From assembly GCA_047639475.1 (NCBI GenBank), contig JBLIOD010000003.1, forward strand, positions 31,112-95,111: 64,000 nt of DNA, read 5' to 3'. The DNA comes from JAAELZ01 sp047639475. Its GTDB lineage: Bacteria; Pseudomonadota; Gammaproteobacteria; Arenicellales; Poriferihabitantaceae. Below are positions 44,546 to 52,989 of the stretch, in pieces. Every line of letters starts with the position of its first letter. Position 1 is the first letter of the stretch. The notes under the pieces were generated by a model. The model saw only the letters and a program-made list of their open reading frames with translations, was not told where the DNA came from and searched no databases. The position numbers were made by a program, and so were the translations under genes.

Positions 44546-45999
44546 TGGGCAAGCCAACAGGATTTATCGAAACACCGCGCAAAGAACGAGGCTATAAGCC
44601 TGTTGAAGAACGCTTAAAGCACTTCAAAGAATTTGTGGTCAATTTGTCTGACGAGCAAGTCTCAGCGCAGGGTGCACGTTGTATGGACTGCGGTATTCCG
44701 TATTGTCATACAGGCTGTCCTGTTGATAACCAAATTCCTGATTGGAATGACTTGGTGTACACAGGACAATGGCGCGAAGCCTTGGATCAACTGCATTCAA
44801 CAAATAATTTTCCCGAGTTTACTGGCCGAATTTGTCCCGCTCCCTGCGAACAGTCTTGTACCTTGAACATCACTAACGAACCAGTGACGATCAAAACCAT
44901 TGAGCAAGCAATTATTGAAAAAGGCTGGAAAAATGACTGGGTAGAGCCGCGCATTGCTAAACACCGCACCGGTAAGCGTGTGGCGATTATTGGTTCAGGC
45001 CCTTCTGGGCTGGCTTGTGCGCAACAGTTAGCGCGAGCAGGGCATCAGGTTGACGTATACGAGAAGCAAGCGCGTATCGGCGGCTTGTTGCGATATGGGA
45101 TACCCGATTTTAAATTAGATAAAGCGGTCATCGATCGCCGTATGAGCCAAATGCGGCGAGAAGGCGTGCATTTCCATACCAATACCCACGTCGGCGTTGA
45201 TTTACCCGTGTGGAAGTTATGGCGCAAATTTGACGCGATTGTATTAGCAGGGGGAGCTGAAAAGGCCCGTGACTTGCCGATACTCGGTCGTGAATTAAAT
45301 GGGGTGCACTTTGCAATGGATTTTCTGCGTCGTAACACCGCTTGGGTGCAGGGTGATGATAATGCGGAGGCGGAAGTTATCTCTGCTGAAGGCAAACACG
45401 TTTTAGTGATTGGCGGTGGTGACACGGGCTCTGATTGTATCGGTACATCAGGGCGCCATGGCGCGGCCAGTATTACGCAGATTGAGATTATGCCGCAGCC
45501 ACCTGAACAGGAAGACAAAGGGTTGGTGTGGCCTGATTGGCCCAATAAAATGCGCACGTCGTCATCGCAAGAAGAAGGCTGTGAACGTATGTGGAGCGTG
45601 TTAACCAAACGTTTCGTTGGTGATGATAACGGCAACTTAACGCATGTAGAGTGTGTGAAGGTGCAGTGGCAACAAGACGACAAAGGTCAATGGCAGATGT
45701 CTGAAGTGGCTGGTAGTGAGTTTGAAATAAAAGCTGACCTGGTTACACTGGCAATGGGCTTTGTTCATCCAGTGCAACACGGCATGCTAAAAGAAATGGA
45801 TGTTAACTTTGACGCCCGCGGCAATGTTGCTGCTAACACTGAGGGTGAGTTGGCCTACCATTCTTCGGTAGAAGGTGTGTTTGCCACCGGCGATACGCGC
45901 CGCGGTCAATCACTGGTGGTATGGGCCATTCGTGAAGGTCGACAAGCGGCCAGATCTGTTGATGTTTACCTAATGGGCGATAGCCAATTACCCCGATAA
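44545..45999 (+). CDS. gltD: glutamate synthase (NADPH) small subunit
   Basis: The 484-residue FAD subunit that oxidises NADPH and feeds electrons to GltB. The N-terminal iron-sulfur region has CMDCGIPYCHTGCPVDN and CPAPCEQSCTLN. The FAD fold is IIGSGPSGLACAQQLARAGH near 149-168, and the NADPH fold is VLVIGGGDTGSDCIGTS. The C-terminal ATGDTRRGQSLVVWAI closes the FAD site. It is translationally coupled to gltB (taATG). Confidence 0.97.
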   Translation: MGKPTGFIETPRKERGYKPVEERLKHFKEFVVNLSDEQVSAQGARCMDCGIPYCHTGCPVDNQIPDWNDLVYTGQWREALDQLHSTNNFPEFTGRICPAPCEQSCTLNITNEPVTIKTIEQAIIEKGWKNDWVEPRIAKHRTGKRVAIIGSGPSGLACAQQLARAGHQVDVYEKQARIGGLLRYGIPDFKLDKAVIDRRMSQMRREGVHFHTNTHVGVDLPVWKLWRKFDAIVLAGGAEKARDLPILGRELNGVHFAMDFLRRNTAWVQGDDNAEAEVISAEGKHVLVIGGGDTGSDCIGTSGRHGAASITQIEIMPQPPEQEDKGLVWPDWPNKMRTSSSQEEGCERMWSVLTKRFVGDDNGNLTHVECVKVQWQQDDKGQWQMSEVAGSEFEIKADLVTLAMGFVHPVQHGMLKEMDVNFDARGNVAANTEGELAYHSSVEGVFATGDTRRGQSLVVWAIREGRQAARSVDVYLMGDSQLPR

Positions 46000-46017
46000 T
46001 TAGTAAAGAAAAACTTC

Positions 46018-47094
46018 ATGACCTTAAAAAATGATCGGTTCTTAAAAGCGCTGGCTTGTGAGCCAGTAGACTGCACGCCCGTTTGGATGATGCGTCAAGC
46101 AGGGCGCTATTTGCCAGAATATAGAGCCACTCGTGAACGGACGGGCGATTTCCTTACTTTATGTAAAACGCCAGAGCTGGCTTGTGAAGTAACGCTGCAG
46201 CCCTTGGAGCGTTTTGAGTTAGATGCGGCCATTTTATTTTCAGACATCTTAACGATTCCCGACGCGATGGGTTTAGGTTTGTCTTTGAACGAAGGCGTAG
46301 GTCCCGTTTTCTCTGATCCTATTCGCACGACTGCGCAGATAGATCAACTCGCTGAGCTGGATGTTGAGAACGAGCTGACCTATGTATTTGACGCGGTTAA
46401 GCTTATTCGTCAAGAATTGGATGGCAGGGTGCCATTGATTGGCTTTACTGGTAGCCCTTGGACCTTAATGACCTATATGGTTGAAGGCGGCGGCAGCAAA
46501 GATTTTAAATACGCCAAGGGCATGATATTTAATGAAAATATAGCTGCCAACACCTTGCTTCAAAAGGTAACCAACGCGGTCATTACTTACTTAAAAGCGC
46601 AGGTAAAGGCTGGAGCACAGACCTTGATGATTTTCGATACATGGGGCGGGTTGCTGTCTACAAAAAGTTATCATGAGTTCTCATTGCAGTATATGCAACA
46701 AATCGTGCAAGCATTGAAAAGCGACCCACTAACCAAGCATGTGCCCGTGGTGTTATTCACCAAAGGCGGCGGTCAATGGTTAGAAGCCATGGCGGCAATA
46801 GGCTGTGATGCCTTGGGCCTAGATTGGACAACCTCAATGGGGCAGGCTCGCACGCGTTTAGGCGACAAGATGGCGCTGCAGGGCAATATGGACCCAACGG
46901 TGTTATACGCCGGACCTGATACGGTACGCAGCGAAGTACGGCACGTACTCGATGATTTTGGCCAAGGTGTAGGTAACGGTAATGGACACATTTTTAATTT
47001 GGGTCACGGCATTCACCCAGGTATTGACCCCGAAAATGTGAAGGCCATGGTAGATGAAGTGCATGAGTACTCAGCGCGAACGCTGGTCAGCTAG
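46018..47094 (+). CDS. hemE: uroporphyrinogen decarboxylase
   Basis: Removes four carboxyl groups from uroporphyrinogen III to give coproporphyrinogen III in haem synthesis. The protein has 358 residues. TPVWMMRQAGRYLPEYR near 20-36 contains the substrate-binding Arg residues; ILFSDILTIPDAMG carries the essential Asp; IFDTWGGLLS and the C-terminal NLGHGIHPG complete the family pattern. It starts 18 bases after gltD, a common neighbourhood in gammaproteobacteria. Confidence 0.98.
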   Translation: MTLKNDRFLKALACEPVDCTPVWMMRQAGRYLPEYRATRERTGDFLTLCKTPELACEVTLQPLERFELDAAILFSDILTIPDAMGLGLSLNEGVGPVFSDPIRTTAQIDQLAELDVENELTYVFDAVKLIRQELDGRVPLIGFTGSPWTLMTYMVEGGGSKDFKYAKGMIFNENIAANTLLQKVTNAVITYLKAQVKAGAQTLMIFDTWGGLLSTKSYHEFSLQYMQQIVQALKSDPLTKHVPVVLFTKGGGQWLEAMAAIGCDALGLDWTTSMGQARTRLGDKMALQGNMDPTVLYAGPDTVRSEVRHVLDDFGQGVGNGNGHIFNLGHGIHPGIDPENVKAMVDEVHEYSARTLVS

Positions 47095-47113
47095 AACCTA
47101 GGCGTTAGTCAAA

Positions 47114-48286
47114 ATGATAGTCCAAGTAAAGAAGATACTTAAAGATTTAGTTGGCTTTGATACCACCAGCCACCTTTCCAACCTTGAACTCATTGCTTAC
47201 ATTCAAGATTATTTAGGCCAGCGGGGCATACTCTCAGAACTGGTTCCTAACGAAGAAGGAACAAAGGCCAATCTATATGCCACCATAGGCGATGCATCTG
47301 TACCAGGGCTAGTCTTGTCAGGCCATACTGATGTAGTGCCTGTTACCGGCCAACCGTGGAGTTCTGATCCGTTCGAGTTGCTAGAAGTGGACGAGAAATT
47401 ATACGGCCGCGGCACCTGCGATATGAAAGGCTACATCGCGGTGTGCTTGGCCATGACCGACACCTTTATAGCCGCTAAAATGCCGGTGCCTATTCATTAT
47501 TCTTTTTCTTATGATGAAGAAATTGGCTGTATCGGGGTGCGTGATTTAATTGAAAAACTAGATCACCTGTTGGTAAAGCCATTGGGTTGTATTGTCGGCG
47601 AGCCCACCAATATGCAGTGCATCGGTGCGCACAAAGGATTATTGCATTCCAAGTGCTCGGTTAAGGGTTGCCCGGGGCATTCGAGCGCACCGGATAAAGG
47701 GGTGAATGCGATTTTTCAGGCAACCAAATTAGTGGCAATGTTACAAGAAATAGGCGACGACATTAAGCAAAATGGCCCATTTGATCACCGTTTTGAACCG
47801 CCTTACAGCACTGTGCACGTAGGCACTATTTCAGGCGGTGTGGCGCTTAACATTATCCCTCAAAATTGTGAGTTTGAGTTTGAGTTTAGAAATATTCCTA
47901 GCCATGATGTTAGACCGTATTTACAGCAATTAGAAGATCACGCTGAAAAACAGCTATTGCCCGCGATGCAAAGCGTGTCAACCGACACAGGGTTTAGGTG
48001 GGATACGGAAGTGGGGATGGCATTAGATACCCCTGATGATGACGACTTTAGCTTATGGATACGCCAGATATTGGTTAGTAACCAAGCTTCAAGCGCGGTG
48101 AGTTACGGCACTGAGGCTGGCATGTTTTCTGAAATTGGGATTCCGACGGTTGTCTGCGGGCCCGGGTCGATTGATCAGGCGCATCGACCTAACGAATTTG
48201 TCGAAATAAGCGAATTACAAGCCTGCATAGATTTTTTACATCTTTGTATTGCCGATATCGATTCACAAAACTGGATCAATCAGTGA
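47114..48286 (+). CDS. argE: acetylornithine deacetylase
   Basis: A zinc M20-family amidohydrolase (390 residues) that releases ornithine from N-acetylornithine in arginine synthesis. SGHTDVVPVTGQPWSSDPF near 76-94 holds the first metal His and catalytic Asp. GRGTCDMKGYIAVCLAM near 97-113 holds the bridging Asp, and YDEEIGCIG near 135 the catalytic and metal Glu pair. The dimerisation domain follows (about 180-290). Its final four bases form the probable GTG start of the folK-folP fusion. Confidence 0.93.
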   Translation: MIVQVKKILKDLVGFDTTSHLSNLELIAYIQDYLGQRGILSELVPNEEGTKANLYATIGDASVPGLVLSGHTDVVPVTGQPWSSDPFELLEVDEKLYGRGTCDMKGYIAVCLAMTDTFIAAKMPVPIHYSFSYDEEIGCIGVRDLIEKLDHLLVKPLGCIVGEPTNMQCIGAHKGLLHSKCSVKGCPGHSSAPDKGVNAIFQATKLVAMLQEIGDDIKQNGPFDHRFEPPYSTVHVGTISGGVALNIIPQNCEFEFEFRNIPSHDVRPYLQQLEDHAEKQLLPAMQSVSTDTGFRWDTEVGMALDTPDDDDFSLWIRQILVSNQASSAVSYGTEAGMFSEIGIPTVVCGPGSIDQAHRPNEFVEISELQACIDFLHLCIADIDSQNWINQ

Positions 48287-49548
48287 TTTATCTAGGGCTG
48301 GGTTCTAACCTGGGTGACCGCAGGCAGAACCTGCAACAAGCAATCGAGCTTCTAGCCGTAAAAGGCTTCACCGCAAAGCGATGCTCTCCAATCGTTGAAT
48401 CCCCTGCTTGGCTAACACCTGAGGCTGACCCAAAATGGAACAAGCCCTATTTGAACTTGGTGCTGGAAGGTCAAAGCGAGACAACGCCACAAGCGTTATT
48501 AAAGCTGATCAAAGAAATTGAGCAGCAATTGGGGCGCAATTTAAACAACCCAAGGTGGTCACCCCGACCAATTGATATTGATATTTTGGTATGGGAAGAT
48601 TTGACCCTTAATACTGAAAATTTAACCATTCCGCATATGGCCGCTACACAGCGACCTTTTGTTATCACTCCTTTGGTTCATCTGAATCCTGGCTTATTGA
48701 TCGCGAATAAAACTGTTTATCAACACAGTTTGAAACTCAGGCCGATTCCCTTGTGGATGGGTATTGTGAATGTGACGCCCGATTCTTTTTCCGATGGCGG
48801 CGCCTCGGATGATGAGCAGGCTCTAGAAAAAAAGCTGAATAATTGGTTAGATGAAGGCATCCATGTTCTAGATGTTGGCGCTGAATCAACGCGTCCAAAT
48901 GCGCAAGCGTTAACACCAGATGAAGAATGGCAGCGCTTGCAGCCCGCTCTGACATTGATTCAAAAATTGATCAAACCGCTTCATTTTAAACCAATTATTT
49001 CAATAGATACCCGTCATGCCGAAGTAGCCGATAAAGCCCTGGGGTATGGCCTGGACTGGTTAAATGACGTTACAGGCTTGAATGACAAGAACCTACAAAA
49101 ACTAACTAAGCAAGAAGGCATACAGGCCGTCGCCATGCATAGCTTAAGTGTGCCAGTGATTCCCAGCGATGTCTTGGACCCGAAGCAGGACAGTGTCGAG
49201 CAAGTAGCGCAGTGGCTTGAGCAAAAGCGTCTACAGTGGTTAGCAGCAGGGCTTGACCTTGGTAGGATCATATTTGACCCGGGTATTGGCTTTGGCAAAA
49301 CCAGTTTGCAAAATCAGGCATTGCTCAAGAGCTGCGCGGCTTTACGAAGCCTGGGTTTTCGGCTAATGATGGGCCATTCTAGAAAGTCCTTTATGAATGA
49401 ATTGACCAAAACAGCTTATGGCAACCGAGATATCGAAACGCTGGGTGTGAGCATGGCTTTGTGCCAGCAAGGAGTAGACGTTATTCGAGTGCACGAACCG
49501 ATCAGTCATATGCGAGCTTATCGGGCTTGGACGCATATTCAAAACTAG
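48283..49548 (+). CDS. bifunctional HPPK/dihydropteroate synthase (FolK-FolP fusion)
   Basis: A fused folate enzyme of 421 residues. The N-terminal domain (about 1-150) is hydroxymethyl-dihydropterin pyrophosphokinase, with YLGLGSNLGDR, NPRWSPRPIDIDIL (metal-binding Asp pair) and IPHMAATQRPFVITPL. The C-terminal domain (about 160-421) is dihydropteroate synthase, with MGIVNVTPDSFSDGG, DVGAESTRPNA, ISIDTRHAEV, FDPGIGFGKT and GHSRKSFM. The two consecutive steps of folate synthesis are therefore on one chain. The GTG at 48283 gives a start directly at the conserved IYLGLGSN and a GTGA overlap with argE. An upstream ATG at 48244 would add 13 unrelated residues. Confidence 0.92.
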   Translation: MIYLGLGSNLGDRRQNLQQAIELLAVKGFTAKRCSPIVESPAWLTPEADPKWNKPYLNLVLEGQSETTPQALLKLIKEIEQQLGRNLNNPRWSPRPIDIDILVWEDLTLNTENLTIPHMAATQRPFVITPLVHLNPGLLIANKTVYQHSLKLRPIPLWMGIVNVTPDSFSDGGASDDEQALEKKLNNWLDEGIHVLDVGAESTRPNAQALTPDEEWQRLQPALTLIQKLIKPLHFKPIISIDTRHAEVADKALGYGLDWLNDVTGLNDKNLQKLTKQEGIQAVAMHSLSVPVIPSDVLDPKQDSVEQVAQWLEQKRLQWLAAGLDLGRIIFDPGIGFGKTSLQNQALLKSCAALRSLGFRLMMGHSRKSFMNELTKTAYGNRDIETLGVSMALCQQGVDVIRVHEPISHMRAYRAWTHIQN

Positions 49549-49552
49549 CGCG

Positions 49553-50365
49553 TTGACTAATATCGCGCAAACAGTCGACATTCATCGTTTATATGAAGCA
49601 GCGGTGCAATGTGTTGAAGCGGAAATCGATATGGTGGATGCCACTTACAAAAGCATCCGCGGGTATCACGCAGATTACTTGAGAGAAGATTTTTGCGGTA
49701 CGGCACAAACCAGCGTGGAATGGATCAATCGACGTTCGGGTAATCTGGCGCTTGGTGTAGACATAGATTCGCAGGTATTAGCCTGGTCGCAAGCCAATCA
49801 TCTTGAATCTCTATCTGAAGCAGAGCGTGCACGTATTCAACTACTTTGCGAAGATGTGAACACCGTTGAACTGGAGCCGGCGCAAATCATACTGGCGATG
49901 AATTTCAGTTACCAACTATTTGATACACGGGAGTCCTTAAGAACCTATTTTAAAAACGTACGCCAATCATCAAGTGATGACGGCGTGTTTTTTTTGGACG
50001 CTTACGGCGGTTACGAATCTTACAAAGAGGTTACTGAAGAAACTCAGTGTGAATTCGAGGGACACCCGTTTACGTATGTCTGGGAACAAGCCAGCTACAA
50101 TCCCATCACTGGTGCGATGCATTGTTACATTCATTTTTCTTTCGAAGATGGTTCTAAAATTAATAGAGCCTTTAGCTACGCCTGGCGATTGTGGACCTTG
50201 CCAGAGTTACAAGAGTTGTTACTAGAGGCTGGTTTTCAGCATGTAAAAGTGTACTGGGAAGGAACGGATACCGAAACAGGTGAGGGTAACGGCCTTTACC
50301 AAGAGAGCATTAAGGGTGATGCAGATGCCTCATGGATTTGCTATCTTAGCGCCCACAACAACTAA
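49553..50365 (+). CDS. class I SAM-dependent methyltransferase
   Basis: A 270-residue soluble protein with a Rossmann methyltransferase fold: YLREDFCGTAQTSVEWI as motif I (DFCGTAQT replacing the usual GxGxG), ALGVDIDSQVLAWS as motif II, and IILAMNFSYQLFDT as motif IV. The substrate is unknown. The start is TTG four bases after the folK-folP stop, and its end is separated from dgkA by ten bases, so it lies inside an apparent hemE-to-dgkA transcription unit. Confidence 0.75.
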   Translation: MTNIAQTVDIHRLYEAAVQCVEAEIDMVDATYKSIRGYHADYLREDFCGTAQTSVEWINRRSGNLALGVDIDSQVLAWSQANHLESLSEAERARIQLLCEDVNTVELEPAQIILAMNFSYQLFDTRESLRTYFKNVRQSSSDDGVFFLDAYGGYESYKEVTEETQCEFEGHPFTYVWEQASYNPITGAMHCYIHFSFEDGSKINRAFSYAWRLWTLPELQELLLEAGFQHVKVYWEGTDTETGEGNGLYQESIKGDADASWICYLSAHNN

Positions 50366-50375
50366 ATTTGATACG

Positions 50376-50741
50376 ATGCCCAAACCAGGAAAAAAAGGTC
50401 TACCTAGAATTATCGATGCTGCAGGTTATTCGTGGCAAGGCTTAAAATATGCCTATACCAACGAAGCCGCGTTTCGCGAAGAGTGTTGGCTGTTGCCGTT
50501 CATTATTGTTGCCGCTTTTTGGCTAGGAGATTCAGCTGAACAGGTAGTGCTTTTACTCATCCCAACTTTTTTAGTGCTGATTACAGAACTTCTGAATTCA
50601 GGTATTGAAGCCGTGGTTGACCGAATTAGTGATGAAGTGCACCCCTTAAGCGGCGCCGCGAAAGATATGGGATCAGCCGCCGTCTTTATGGCAATGATGC
50701 TGTTTTTGGTAATATGGGTGGGTGTTATTTTCTTTGGCTAA
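50376..50741 (+). CDS. dgkA: diacylglycerol kinase
   Basis: A small integral-membrane kinase (121 residues, three transmembrane helices) that recycles diacylglycerol to phosphatidate. GYSWQGLKYAYTNEAAFREE near 17-36, the ITELLNSGIEAVVDRISDE segment with the catalytic Glu residues, and KDMGSAAVF near 96 define the family. I chose the ATG at 50376 because the longer frame overlaps the preceding methyltransferase gene. Confidence 0.96.
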   Translation: MPKPGKKGLPRIIDAAGYSWQGLKYAYTNEAAFREECWLLPFIIVAAFWLGDSAEQVVLLLIPTFLVLITELLNSGIEAVVDRISDEVHPLSGAAKDMGSAAVFMAMMLFLVIWVGVIFFG

Positions 50742-50749
50742 GGTTTAGC

Positions 50750-50784
50750 GAAAGCGGCCGACTGACTTCAGCACAGCCGCTTTC
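50750..50784. terminator. hairpin between convergent dgkA and thioredoxin genes
   Basis: Nine-base perfect arms, gaaagcggc / gccgctttc, enclose a 17-base loop between two convergent genes. There is no long T-run on either side, so it may be a weak bidirectional terminator or mRNA 3'-end stabiliser. Confidence 0.5.
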
Positions 50785-50789
50785 AATAA

Positions 50790-51179
50790 TTAAGCCGTGC
50801 CTGTGGCTTTCTCAGCTTCTTCTTTAGCTGCAATTTCCTCACGTACCATTTTCATGTCCAACTCATTCGCGTTGGTTAGTAGTTCATCTAAACCCGACGC
50901 AGGCATGGCGCCAGCTTGAGAAAACACCACTATCTGCTCTTTAAACACCATCAAAGTAGGAATTGAGCGAATCTGAAACATACCGCCGAGTGCTTGTTCG
51001 TCTTCAGTATTCACCTTGGCGAAAACGATACCCTTATTCTTTTCAGCCGCGGTTTCAAAAGTAGGTGCGAATGATTTACAAGGACCGCACCAAGGCGCCC
51101 AAAAATCAACGATTACAATATCGTTTCCATCAATGATTTCTGAAAAATTTTCTTTAGTTAATTCAACGACTTTGCTCAT
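50790..51179 (-). CDS. thioredoxin family protein
   Basis: A 129-residue cytoplasmic thiol-disulfide oxidoreductase. The fold and active site are clear: VDFWAPWCGPCKSF with C31 and C34, and the cis-proline loop RSIPTLMVF near 72. The last 25 residues (MKMVREEIAAKEEAEKATG) are a charged helical tail beyond the usual 108-residue thioredoxin. No partner gene is adjacent; the divergent neighbour is an AAA ATPase 150 bases away. Confidence 0.93.
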   Translation of the reverse strand: MSKVVELTKENFSEIIDGNDIVIVDFWAPWCGPCKSFAPTFETAAEKNKGIVFAKVNTEDEQALGGMFQIRSIPTLMVFKEQIVVFSQAGAMPASGLDELLTNANELDMKMVREEIAAKEEAEKATGTA

Positions 51180-51329
51180 GGCTACGGCCCGATTAATATT
51201 AATTGAATCTCTTAGATGCGGTGTTAGGAAAAAAATTCAAGTTTAATTTCTGTGCTAAAAATAAGTTTGGGTGGCTTTTCACTTCCGCTGAAATTACTAT
51301 CGGTTATAGATACTTTTATTTTTAAGACC

Positions 51330-52142
51330 ATGACAGAAGAGCAACGCCCGATCGACGACTATATGATCACTGAAGAGCCGTTTTATGCAGCTCAAGGAAA
51401 TGAAGTCGAGTTATATGAAGCAGCGTATAAAAATGGCATACCTATATTGCTAAAAGGCCCGACTGGCTGTGGTAAGACACGTTTTATGGAACATATGGCC
51501 TGGCGTTTAAAGAGACCTCTTATCACGGTTTCTTGTCATGATGACCTAACTTCTTCTGATTTGGTGGGTCGTTACCTAATCATCGGCGGTGAAACCCGTT
51601 GGACGGATGGCCCGCTCGCCCGGGCAGTGCGCAATGGCGGCATTTGTTATTTAGATGAGGTGGTTGAGGCGCGTAAAGACACCACTGTGGTAATTCATCC
51701 GTTGGCAGATGATCGACGGGTATTGCCGATAGAAAAGACCGGCGAGTTATTACAAGCAACTGATGAGTTTTGTTTAGCTATATCCTATAACCCTGGTTAT
51801 CAGAGTGTGCTCAAAGATCTCAAGCAAAGTACTCGTCAGCGCTTTATCGCTATTGAATTTGATTACCCGGATGCGGCGCTAGAGCAAAGTATCGTTGAAA
51901 GAGAAACGGGTGTTAATAGCGATATTGCAAAGCAGTTGGTGAAGTTTGCCAAAATGACGCGTAACTTGAAAGGCAGTGGGTTAGATGAAGGGGCCAGTAC
52001 ACGTCTGTTAGTGCACGCAGCTAAGTTGATAGAAAGCGGTATCGATCCTGTTACCGCTTGCCAAGGCGCGATCACCCAAGCCTTAACTGACGACCCAGAA
52101 ATGTTACAAGCTGTGAACGAATTGAGTGCTTCATTGTTCTAA
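51330..52142 (+). CDS. cbbQ: MoxR-type AAA ATPase of the CbbQ/NirQ/NorQ family
   Basis: An AAA+ ATPase of 270 residues. Walker A is LLKGPTGCGKTRFMEH near 40-55, Walker B is GGICYLDEVVEARKD near 104-118, and the sensor region AISYNPGYQSVLKDLKQSTRQRF is typical. CbbQ and NorQ act with a VWA-domain partner (CbbO/NorD) to activate RubisCO or nitric oxide reductase. No partner, cbb or nor gene is visible here, so the client is unknown. I chose the ATG at 51330 because it matches the usual family length and N terminus. Confidence 0.88.
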   Translation: MTEEQRPIDDYMITEEPFYAAQGNEVELYEAAYKNGIPILLKGPTGCGKTRFMEHMAWRLKRPLITVSCHDDLTSSDLVGRYLIIGGETRWTDGPLARAVRNGGICYLDEVVEARKDTTVVIHPLADDRRVLPIEKTGELLQATDEFCLAISYNPGYQSVLKDLKQSTRQRFIAIEFDYPDAALEQSIVERETGVNSDIAKQLVKFAKMTRNLKGSGLDEGASTRLLVHAAKLIESGIDPVTACQGAITQALTDDPEMLQAVNELSASLF

Positions 52143-52156
52143 ACAGATATCCCAGG

Positions 52157-52402
52157 ATGACTAAGAAAACACTTGCTGCTTATGAGCAAGAACTGAAATG
52201 GCTAGCTTTGGTTTTAGGAATATTGAGTACCATCGCCATTGTGCAAGATTGGTATCCGTGGACCATGTTTATTAGTTTGCCGTTCTGTCTAATATGGATT
52301 TACTGTGCGTGGCTACATACAGAGCGACAACTTAAGTACATAAACATAGTTTTTGCAGTACTTTATATTTATGGTATCGGACGTTACCTGATCAACGTTT
52401 AG
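52157..52402 (+). CDS. small hypothetical membrane protein
   Basis: An 81-residue protein starting 14 bases after the CbbQ-like gene. Three hydrophobic segments are visible: LALVLGILSTIAIVQ (about 16-30), FISLPFCLIWIYCAWL (about 38-53) and INIVFAVLYIYGIGRYL (about 62-78). I do not recognise a named family. The spacing suggests co-transcription with the ATPase gene. Confidence 0.6.
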   Translation: MTKKTLAAYEQELKWLALVLGILSTIAIVQDWYPWTMFISLPFCLIWIYCAWLHTERQLKYINIVFAVLYIYGIGRYLINV

Positions 52403-52420
52403 GGCATTGAACGGCTAATC

Positions 52421-52594
52421 GTGCAAATAAACAAACTGACGTGGCAGGGCGTTTTGCCGATACGTCACCAAGTATTGTGGCCAGCAGAAGTGCCTGAATT
52501 TTGCAAGGTGACAGGTGATGAAGCAGCGATACATTATGGCGTTTTTATGGGGGAATTGCTCGGGTATAGGAAGCATAAACCCCTATTCCTCTAA
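52421..52594 (+). pseudogene. 5' fragment of a GNAT acetyltransferase gene
   Basis: A frame starting at GTG 52421 encodes about 47 residues that resemble the N terminus of GNAT acetyltransferases: LPIRHQVLWPAEVP, a short gap, then GDEAAIHYGVFMGELLG. At 52562 the frame runs into a 191-bp sequence that is repeated at 61.2 kb and hits a stop 11 codons later. The acetyl-CoA-binding core (about 100 residues) is missing, so the gene is truncated and presumably inactive. Confidence 0.65.
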
Positions 52595-52752
52595 ATCAAT
52601 AAGTATCAGCCAGCCCAAAAACCTCATCACTTCCTTTGAAAATAGCCTCAACTGGGCGAAATCTACTGCCTCTGCGAGCAGTAAAGATGGAATACAGTCT
52701 GGTTTACACTTTATTTAGCAATTTTCTGCTCTGCGAATGAACAAGGCCCTGC
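52562..52752 (+). repeat. 191-bp direct repeat, copy A (solo IS91-type end)
   Basis: This sequence is nearly identical to 61214-61405 in the same orientation; I count seven substitutions and one single-base indel, about 96% identity. Copy B lies just downstream of an IS91-like transposase remnant, so copy A is probably an isolated end of the same element type. Near its left edge an ATAGG/CCTAT hairpin could form. Copy A interrupts a GNAT gene on its left and abuts a fragment of another gene on its right. Confidence 0.8.
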
Positions 52753-52989
52753 GGTAGTACCCATTCTCCTTGGGGATATCAAATGTATGAAATGGGGTGG
52801 GGTTAAGAGACCATGAATCAGTCAAGTTATCGTAAACCCCGACGCGCAATTGGCCCGTGATGCGCTCGCTGACGAACATTCTGCCGTCAGGTGAAAATGC
52901 GAGGCCATCTGGATCAGATAAGCCATTGATCACTTCAACGTTGTCGAAGTTGGGGGTAAGGTGTAGGATTGTGCACTTGACATGGATGC
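52753..52989 (-). pseudogene. beta-propeller (sugar-dehydrogenase-like) gene fragment
   Basis: An open minus-strand stretch encodes LHLTPNFDNVEVINGL, then SDPDGLAFSPDGRMFVSER. This looks like the first blade of a six-bladed propeller protein of the SMP-30 or PQQ-sugar-dehydrogenase kind. No clear start codon lies upstream, and the frame is cut at 52753 by the repeat, after which it reads a few chance residues before a stop. It is a short remnant with no likely function. Confidence 0.5.

Noticed and set aside
45045..45683. 212-codon minus-strand frame opposite gltD
   Set aside because: It lies entirely within a well-supported gene on the other strand, is rich in Ser, Pro and Cys as antisense frames often are, and shows no domain.
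48244..48282. Upstream ATG start for the folK-folP fusion
   Set aside because: The added 13 residues are not family-like; the GTG at 48283 begins directly at the conserved IYLGLGSN and overlaps the argE stop as GTGA.
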